Shown piece by piece: positions 1 through 4,474 of a stretch of DNA of 6,904 nt. The notes beneath the pieces were generated by a model, which did not search any database, was not told where the DNA came from, and saw only the letters and a program-made list of their open reading frames with translations. Each line of letters starts with the position of its first letter. Within the stretch, counting starts at the first letter, position 1. The translations under genes and the position numbers were made by a program. This stretch comes from Candidatus Thalassarchaeaceae archaeon (lineage in GTDB: Archaea; Thermoplasmatota; Poseidoniia; Poseidoniales; Thalassarchaeaceae), in the NCBI GenBank assembly GCA_030754395.1, contig JASMAJ010000044.1, positions 1 to 6,904 of the forward strand, read 5' to 3'.

Positions 1-5
1 AGTCG

Positions 6-770
6 ATGGCTCGCAGTACGGCACTAGTGACGGGTGGTTCTAGACGAATTGGTCGTGCTATTTCCCTTCACCTTGCAGAAAAAGGATACTCGGTGGCAGT
101 TCACCACAATTCGTCATCAGAAGACGCCGAGTCTCTGGTCTCCCTTATTCGTTCGAAAGGTGGCGCTGCATGTTCCGTTCGGGCTGATTTATCAAACGTC
201 AATGAAGTCGCTACAATAATCTCTGAAGTTTCTGAGAAGTTAGGGCCCGTGACTTGCCTTGTTAACAACGCCTCTTTATTCGAGCTAGACGACATAGTTA
301 GTTTCGACCAACATTCCTGGGATTCTCATATGGATGTGAATGCTAGAGCCCCAATGTTGTTGATTCAAAAATTACTCGAGCAATTATCTATTGATGTTCA
401 GGCTTCAATTGTTAATGTTCTCGATCAAAAAATCTTCAACCCAAACCCTGATTATCTATCATATACTGCTTCTAGATATGCTCTATTGGGGTTAACTGAT
501 GCTCTTGCAAGAGGCCTTTCTCCTCGTGCACGGGTGAATGCAATCGCTCCAGGTCATACTCTTCCTAGCCTAGAACAGACACAAGATGGTTTTGAGCGAG
601 CCCAAGCAGAAAGTCCACTTGGTTACGGCCCCAAACCTAGTGATATTGCAGATGCAGTAGGGTATCTTATGGAAGCCAAAGCGGTAACTGGGCAGGTGTT
701 ATTTGTGGACTCAGGTGAGAGATTTCTTGTCCGAAGCCGTGATGTACTTTTCGAGACGGAGGGCAAATAA
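6..770 (+). CDS. SDR-family pteridine reductase-like (FolM/PTR1-type) oxidoreductase
   Basis: This 254-aa protein is a cytoplasmic NAD(P)H-dependent short-chain dehydrogenase, probably reducing a dihydropterin or related pterin. Seen: the cofactor motif TGGSRRIG at residues 9-16 has Arg where ordinary SDRs have Gly, as in pteridine reductase and FolM. Further SDR marks are the Asp61-Leu62 adenine contact, NNAS at 87-90, Asn112, the active-site Tyr153 and NAIAPG at 178-183. Asp140 occupies the usual catalytic Ser position (13 residues before Tyr153), as in PTR1. The YxxxK lysine is replaced by Arg157, which is unusual. Length is normal for the family. The start is chosen because the cofactor motif begins 8 residues later, as is typical; only 5 bases upstream are visible, so the RBS cannot be judged. 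It overlaps the downstream aldolase gene by one base, which supports a pterin role. The family resembles bacterial FolM-like SDRs, so ancient transfer is possible. The exact substrate is inferred, and another small carbonyl substrate is possible. Confidence 0.85.
   Translation: MARSTALVTGGSRRIGRAISLHLAEKGYSVAVHHNSSSEDAESLVSLIRSKGGAACSVRADLSNVNEVATIISEVSEKLGPVTCLVNNASLFELDDIVSFDQHSWDSHMDVNARAPMLLIQKLLEQLSIDVQASIVNVLDQKIFNPNPDYLSYTASRYALLGLTDALARGLSPRARVNAIAPGHTLPSLEQTQDGFERAQAESPLGYGPKPSDIADAVGYLMEAKAVTGQVLFVDSGERFLVRSRDVLFETEGK
758..763 (+). promoter_or_regulatory. Shine-Dalgarno site of the aldolase gene
   Basis: GGAGGG lies inside the last codons of the reductase gene, 6 bases before the ATG at 770. 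It fixes that start and indicates independent or coupled re-initiation at the TAATG overlap. Confidence 0.7.
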
Positions 771-1177
771 TGGAATCCGAAGTCTCAGTCATTCAGGGTC
801 TATTGGAAGAATCATCTAGCGGAATTACTCGGTTATTTCTTGAGGATGTGATTCGTGAACTAGATATAGGGATTCATATGCATGAGATGGACTCGCTTCA
901 ACAGGTTAGATTTGATGTTCATATTTGGTTAGATGGGGCTGAAATGCCAACTTCAGATGCTATTGATTCAGTGCTTGATTATGAGTATTTAGACGCCGCC
1001 ATAGACCGAGTCACAAGTGGAGTTCGTACTGGACTATTGGAGACTATGGCCTCAAATCTTCTTGACGATGTCATATCTCCTCCTGAAGTGATTGCAGCTA
1101 GTGTTCGCTTGACAAAAATAAATGTCAAAGGTTTTGATGGAAAGTTTGGTTGTTCGATGTCCAAGATAAAGAACTAA
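770..1177 (+). CDS. folB: dihydroneopterin aldolase family protein (FolB/FolX-like)
   Basis: This 135-aa protein matches the small tunnel-fold pterin enzymes. FolB cleaves 7,8-dihydroneopterin to 6-hydroxymethyl-dihydropterin and glycolaldehyde; the paralogue FolX epimerises dihydroneopterin triphosphate. Seen: FLEDV at 23-27 followed by GIHMHE at 34-39 (Glu39 fits the substrate-binding Glu after the family's GI motif), QQVRFDV at 44-50, LDYEYL at 69-74, LLETMA at 89-94 (family NLLE motif), and VRLTKINVKG at 112-121, where Lys116 fits the catalytic lysine. The usual Pro after that Lys is Ile here. It is slightly longer than the usual ~120 aa because of about 20 extra N-terminal residues. The start is set by the GGAGGG site 6 bases upstream, and the ATG overlaps the previous TAA. 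Pairing with a FolM-like reductase is reminiscent of FolX-FolM in monapterin synthesis, so FolB and FolX activity cannot be told apart from the sequence. Confidence 0.8.
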   Translation: MESEVSVIQGLLEESSSGITRLFLEDVIRELDIGIHMHEMDSLQQVRFDVHIWLDGAEMPTSDAIDSVLDYEYLDAAIDRVTSGVRTGLLETMASNLLDDVISPPEVIAASVRLTKINVKGFDGKFGCSMSKIKN

Positions 1178-1216
1178 TTTGCTTCTTAATCCCTCATTTA
1201 TTGTTGATAATTGAGA
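1178..1216. other. short convergent spacer, T-rich on + strand
   Basis: This AT-rich spacer separates the 3' end of the aldolase gene from the 3' end of the opposing tRNA gene. On the + strand it holds short T-clusters (for example TTTGCTTCTT just after the stop), which could serve as an archaeal T-rich terminator. No hairpin is evident. Confidence 0.2.
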
Positions 1217-1302
1217 TGGTGCAGGGGGTGGGATTTGAACCCACGAAGCACTAAGCACCGGAGCTTAAGTCCGGCCCCTTTGACCAGCTCGGGTACCCCT
1301 GC
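1217..1302 (-). tRNA. trnL-UAA: tRNA-Leu, anticodon UAA, CCA end encoded
   Basis: Read on the - strand, the acceptor stem GCAGGGG (1302-1296) pairs perfectly with CCCCTGC (1227-1221), followed by discriminator A (1220) and encoded CCA (1219-1217). The T arm is GTGGG-TTCAAAT-CCCAC (1244-1228). The anticodon stem CCGGA/TCCGG encloses loop CTTAAGC, with anticodon TAA at 1267-1265. The D arm is CCC...GGG with GG in the loop. A long variable arm between about 1257 and 1245 makes it a class II tRNA, as expected for leucine. There is no intron in the anticodon loop. It decodes UUA (and UUG by wobble). The gene is convergent with the pterin genes and divergent from the surface-protein gene. No obvious TATA box lies 25-30 bases upstream of the mature 5' end. 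Confidence 0.96.
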
Positions 1303-1346
1303 ACTCTGTCTGAAGCACCCATCTACCTTGAATCGAGCGGCTCGGG

Positions 1347-1364
1347 CGCCCCCTTTCGGGGGCG
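1347..1364. other. GC-rich perfect hairpin between tRNA and surface-protein gene
   Basis: CGCCCCC (1347-1353) and GGGGGCG (1358-1364) form a 7-bp all-G:C stem around a 4-base loop. Read on the - strand the loop is GAAA, a GNRA tetraloop. A second small inverted repeat, CGAG-CGG-CTCG, lies at 1334-1344. The stretch 1334-1364 is about 84% G+C in an AT-rich spacer. No strong T-run follows on either strand, so it is not a typical terminator. It could be a structured leader upstream of the tRNA (- strand) or a small RNA; its role is unknown. Confidence 0.55.
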
Positions 1365-1403
1365 TATGAAATTGATGCATTACACGCTCTGACCCAAGCA
1401 ACG

Positions 1404-1410
1404 CTTTAAC
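1404..1410 (+). promoter_or_regulatory. possible archaeal TATA box for the 985-aa gene
   Basis: CTTTAAC is centred about 27 bases before the ATG at 1434. That is the distance expected if the transcript starts at or very near the start codon (leaderless). The match is weak and no convincing BRE is seen. The only Shine-Dalgarno candidate, GAAGG at 1426-1430, sits too close to the ATG (3 bases), which also favours leaderless initiation. Confidence 0.3.
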
Positions 1411-1433
1411 ACCCCTCCGAGAGCCGAAGGCTG

Positions 1434-4391
1434 ATGATTGCTAGTAGTAAGGCGTTTTCTCGTCGAGACGAAGTCGTACTTACGATTCTAACTGTAACCT
1501 TGTTGATGATGCCATCATTGGTGCAGATAATTGATGATTCTAGCGAACTGAAGAGCGAATATACAGCCGAATCATCGGGTGATGTCGATATCAAGCTCTA
1601 TACTCTATATTTTGCTGAAATAGAAACTAACGATTCTAGTAATGATCCACCTGATGATAAGGGGTTTATTACAACAGAAGTGCCTGACTCTGGTGGTCAA
1701 AATTCACATAGTGCTTTGGATGGTGGTGTGGAATTTAGTACCGGCGAACTGATGAGTTCAATAGAGATATTTGCTAGGCCTAAACATGGCGATGCAGAAG
1801 GACAATATTACCTTCCAGTGCAACTTTTTGTTAAATCAGAAGGTCCATCGGGATCGCAAATAACTTGGGATGTTCGAATACTCGTTAATGGCAATACTAA
1901 AGCTTCGGTTTCTTGGGAAGATGATGCATGCAACGGTGGATTCTTGAATCCTTGTGATTTTGACCATGAGATTTTTGAAGTAATCCTTAATGACAATCAG
2001 GAGTCGATAACTGCATCAAAAGATCAGGAATTTAAAATTGAAGTTTCGGCTGAAATGTCTGGTTGTGAATCCGGAGGCCTTCCTGGTGGGGATAGTTGTA
2101 CAGCTGAAGTGGCTTGGAATGAAATAGACGGCGAGTCTAATCGTTTTTCACAAATTGAGGCGGAAACAAATGCTATTGCAGATAGTATAATCCTTGTCCA
2201 AAGGCTGGGGGATGAATTAGCTGATGGGTTTGAAGTCGATTGGTATCCCAATGACCTGCTTGATGACAGAACAATGCAGTTTCGATTTGATGTCAAGAGC
2301 GCATTTGGTCGCTATGATATTGAATCTGTTCGGCTGTTGATGCGAGATCCAGATGGGTTATACATTAGGGATATTGAACTCACTGGAGACGATGACGGAG
2401 TAAGTGACACAAGTCAGGGAATATTTGGTAAGTATACTTGGACCTACCCTGGAAATGATTTGACTCCTGGTGAATATAGTGTAGAATTAGAGATTAATGA
2501 TATTCAGGGTAATTCTTTCATTATTGAGCACGAAACAATAGAGATGCATCAGTATGGTGTTGCCATTAATCATCTTTATGACCGTTCTGTCGAGTATTTC
2601 GCTCCTAGTGAGACCACAGTTATTCCTCTTCAATTAATCCACAGAGGTGACTCAACAAAAACAATGGAAGTATCTCTCGAACTTCAGACAAATTTGGGTA
2701 GTGCATGGCTAGTTGAGTTTGATTCCCCTGGTGGTTATACTCTTGATCAAGGTGGTGATATTCTAAACCCATTGCTCACTATCACTGCTCCTGATGACCT
2801 TACAGGAACTCCCTCTAGGCTCGAGATTGTTGCTCGAGGTGAGGGTTCTGATGGAGGCGTCATCCAACAAGTCATTGATTCTCTAATATTAGATGTTGAG
2901 AAACTTGAGACATACCAACCACCTATGGTTTCTGTTTGGAGTGAGGATCATAACTCGCCTTATGCTAATTCATCTCGTCCTGATGATATCGATTCATCAA
3001 TTCCTAGGTATGTTGAATATAATCAATTCACTCCATTCATACTAGAGATATTTAACACTGGTTTTGATACTGATGCGTTCCGTGTTGATGTTTTGCAACG
3101 TTCAAAGTCAATTGTTCAATTATATGATAATGATTCAGGGGAACGAATTTACGAGGATGAAGGTGATGGTACTTTCCATATCCCTTCTCTAGAGCGTCAC
3201 TCAACCCAAGTTCTTCTATTAAAAATCAAACCATCATCAGATAGGGATGATCCAGATATTGGTATGATTGAACTTGAGGTGCGTAGTGAAGGAAATTCTA
3301 GTCTTTCTACTAAAGTTTCTTTTACTATTCAGCGTACTTTCGGCATTAGAGCTGAAGTTTCTCAAGACTGTGATGGAACTCCTCTTGGATTCATCAAAGT
3401 GTCATTATGTTCATCTGAAGATAAACCTGAGGTGAATTTACGTGTGCGCATCACAAATAGCATGACTAGTGGTGAATCTGCTACTGATTGGCAGATAATT
3501 AATCCCGTCAATCTACAAGAAAATACGGATAGAAATGAGGCCTATGGTTTGTGGGAATATATGATCTTAGATGAGAATGATTCTTCCGTTCCTGTAGTTT
3601 CATTGGGTCCAGAAGATTTCATAGAAGTTAAGGTTATAGTGACATTAACCAATCAAGTAGTTGTAGGCAATCATACGGTATATCTTAGAATTATGGAAGC
3701 TACAACAGATTCTAATCCTAGGTATTTTGATTTACCAATGACTTTTGAAGTCGATGCTGATGAGCCTAACCTTGAGATTGTACAAATTTCTTCGAATAGA
3801 GAACTCACTCCTGGTGAGGATTACAACTTCCAACTAAAGGTCAAGAATATTGGCAATAGTCCTTTGATTGTGTTACTCGATGCAGAAATTGATAATACAG
3901 CATGGTCTGTTGATATCAGTGGGCCATCTGGCTCAAAACTTATTGAATTAGAACCCTTTTCCGAGGTCACATTCATCCTTGAGGTCACAGTACCTTCATC
4001 TGCCAATAATGGTGAAAAAGTAACAATTAGAGTCACAGCAGAACCTCATGATACGGAACAAAGTTGGCCCGACACTTACACTGCCGAGAACAACATAATG
4101 ATGATTGTAGGGATAAATTCAATTGTTGATCTATTAATCAACGAGGTAACCCATCCTCGTCTTTCAACTTTGATAATCACAGTTGTTGCAATCTTGTTGG
4201 TTTTTGGCGGTATCCAAAGCCGAATGAATAGGAGAAAATGGTCTGCTCATGTCGCTTATCTCGAGGCCCTAAAGGAAGAAGCAGATGGCGTCAATGAAGA
4301 GGATGAGGGTGATGCTCCACTCCCTCCTGATATTGAAGAAGAGGAAGTTGATGAAATGGTATATGAAGACGATGACATAGAATTAGTCTAA
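1434..4391 (+). CDS. large membrane-anchored surface protein with Ig-like modules and acidic tail
   Basis: No named family is recognised over this 985-aa protein, but its architecture is clear. Residues 1-13 carry basic residues, followed by a hydrophobic stretch at about 14-33 (signal peptide or anchor). An acidic Ser/Asp linker runs to about 100. Beta-rich domains fill about 105-895. Several look like Ig-like modules of the NEW3/CARDB type: about 373-475, 528-620, 640-755 and 777-870. The last has the clearest pattern, with LKVKNIGNSP at 801-810 and a VTVPSSANNGE stretch at 851-861. Close Cys pairs at 166/174, 211/222 and 646/659 suggest extracellular disulfides. A single transmembrane helix at about 909-927 is followed by MNRRK (inside-positive) and a cytoplasmic tail; its last 38 residues contain 20 Asp/Glu and no Lys/Arg. 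It is therefore an outward-facing type I protein, presumably structural or adhesive. The next gene, 83 bases downstream on the same strand, encodes another exported protein. Expression is probably from its own promoter in the GC-rich spacer. Confidence 0.85.
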   Translation: MIASSKAFSRRDEVVLTILTVTLLMMPSLVQIIDDSSELKSEYTAESSGDVDIKLYTLYFAEIETNDSSNDPPDDKGFITTEVPDSGGQNSHSALDGGVEFSTGELMSSIEIFARPKHGDAEGQYYLPVQLFVKSEGPSGSQITWDVRILVNGNTKASVSWEDDACNGGFLNPCDFDHEIFEVILNDNQESITASKDQEFKIEVSAEMSGCESGGLPGGDSCTAEVAWNEIDGESNRFSQIEAETNAIADSIILVQRLGDELADGFEVDWYPNDLLDDRTMQFRFDVKSAFGRYDIESVRLLMRDPDGLYIRDIELTGDDDGVSDTSQGIFGKYTWTYPGNDLTPGEYSVELEINDIQGNSFIIEHETIEMHQYGVAINHLYDRSVEYFAPSETTVIPLQLIHRGDSTKTMEVSLELQTNLGSAWLVEFDSPGGYTLDQGGDILNPLLTITAPDDLTGTPSRLEIVARGEGSDGGVIQQVIDSLILDVEKLETYQPPMVSVWSEDHNSPYANSSRPDDIDSSIPRYVEYNQFTPFILEIFNTGFDTDAFRVDVLQRSKSIVQLYDNDSGERIYEDEGDGTFHIPSLERHSTQVLLLKIKPSSDRDDPDIGMIELEVRSEGNSSLSTKVSFTIQRTFGIRAEVSQDCDGTPLGFIKVSLCSSEDKPEVNLRVRITNSMTSGESATDWQIINPVNLQENTDRNEAYGLWEYMILDENDSSVPVVSLGPEDFIEVKVIVTLTNQVVVGNHTVYLRIMEATTDSNPRYFDLPMTFEVDADEPNLEIVQISSNRELTPGEDYNFQLKVKNIGNSPLIVLLDAEIDNTAWSVDISGPSGSKLIELEPFSEVTFILEVTVPSSANNGEKVTIRVTAEPHDTEQSWPDTYTAENNIMMIVGINSIVDLLINEVTHPRLSTLIITVVAILLVFGGIQSRMNRRKWSAHVAYLEALKEEADGVNEEDEGDAPLPPDIEEEEVDEMVYEDDDIELV

Positions 4392-4404
4392 TCAATACGC
4401 TATT

Positions 4405-4432
4405 GTCGTCCGAACGACGCTCCATTCTTCTT
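4405..4432 (+). terminator. possible terminator or intergenic hairpin after the 985-aa gene
   Basis: GTCGT (4405-4409) and ACGAC (4414-4418) form a 5-bp stem around CCGA, 14 bases after the stop codon. It is followed by the pyrimidine-rich TCCATTCTTCTT at 4421-4432. The stem is short and the T tract interrupted, so termination is only plausible. Confidence 0.3.
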
Positions 4433-4460
4433 AAGACCCATATGAATCGCCGTAGGCGTT

Positions 4461-4466
4461 AGGGGG
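4461..4466 (+). promoter_or_regulatory. Shine-Dalgarno site of the calcium-repeat protein gene
   Basis: AGGGGG lies 8 bases before the ATG at 4475. An in-frame TAG at 4460-4462 excludes any start further upstream, so this site decides the start. The CTTAAG sequence at 4429-4434 is a possible weak TATA element for a short-leader transcript. Confidence 0.65.
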
Positions 4467-4474
4467 AACTTGTT

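Noticed and set aside
1366..1392. Mini-ORF (8 codons, ATG to TGA) between the hairpin and the 985-aa gene
   Set aside because: It has no Shine-Dalgarno and lies upstream of the likely leaderless start, so it is probably not even transcribed.
1198..1401. 67-aa reading frame on the - strand across the tRNA
   Set aside because: It overlaps the tRNA gene and its GC-rich flank; the coding potential is an artefact of RNA-gene sequence.
2024..2296. 90-aa reading frame on the - strand
   Set aside because: It is a Ser-rich shadow of the 985-aa gene, without a start signal or domain.
4442..4462. Six-codon ORF encoding MNRRRR just before the calcium-repeat gene
   Set aside because: It is tempting as an Arg-rich leader peptide, but it has no ribosome site and such a short run in an 83-base spacer is not evidence of attenuation.
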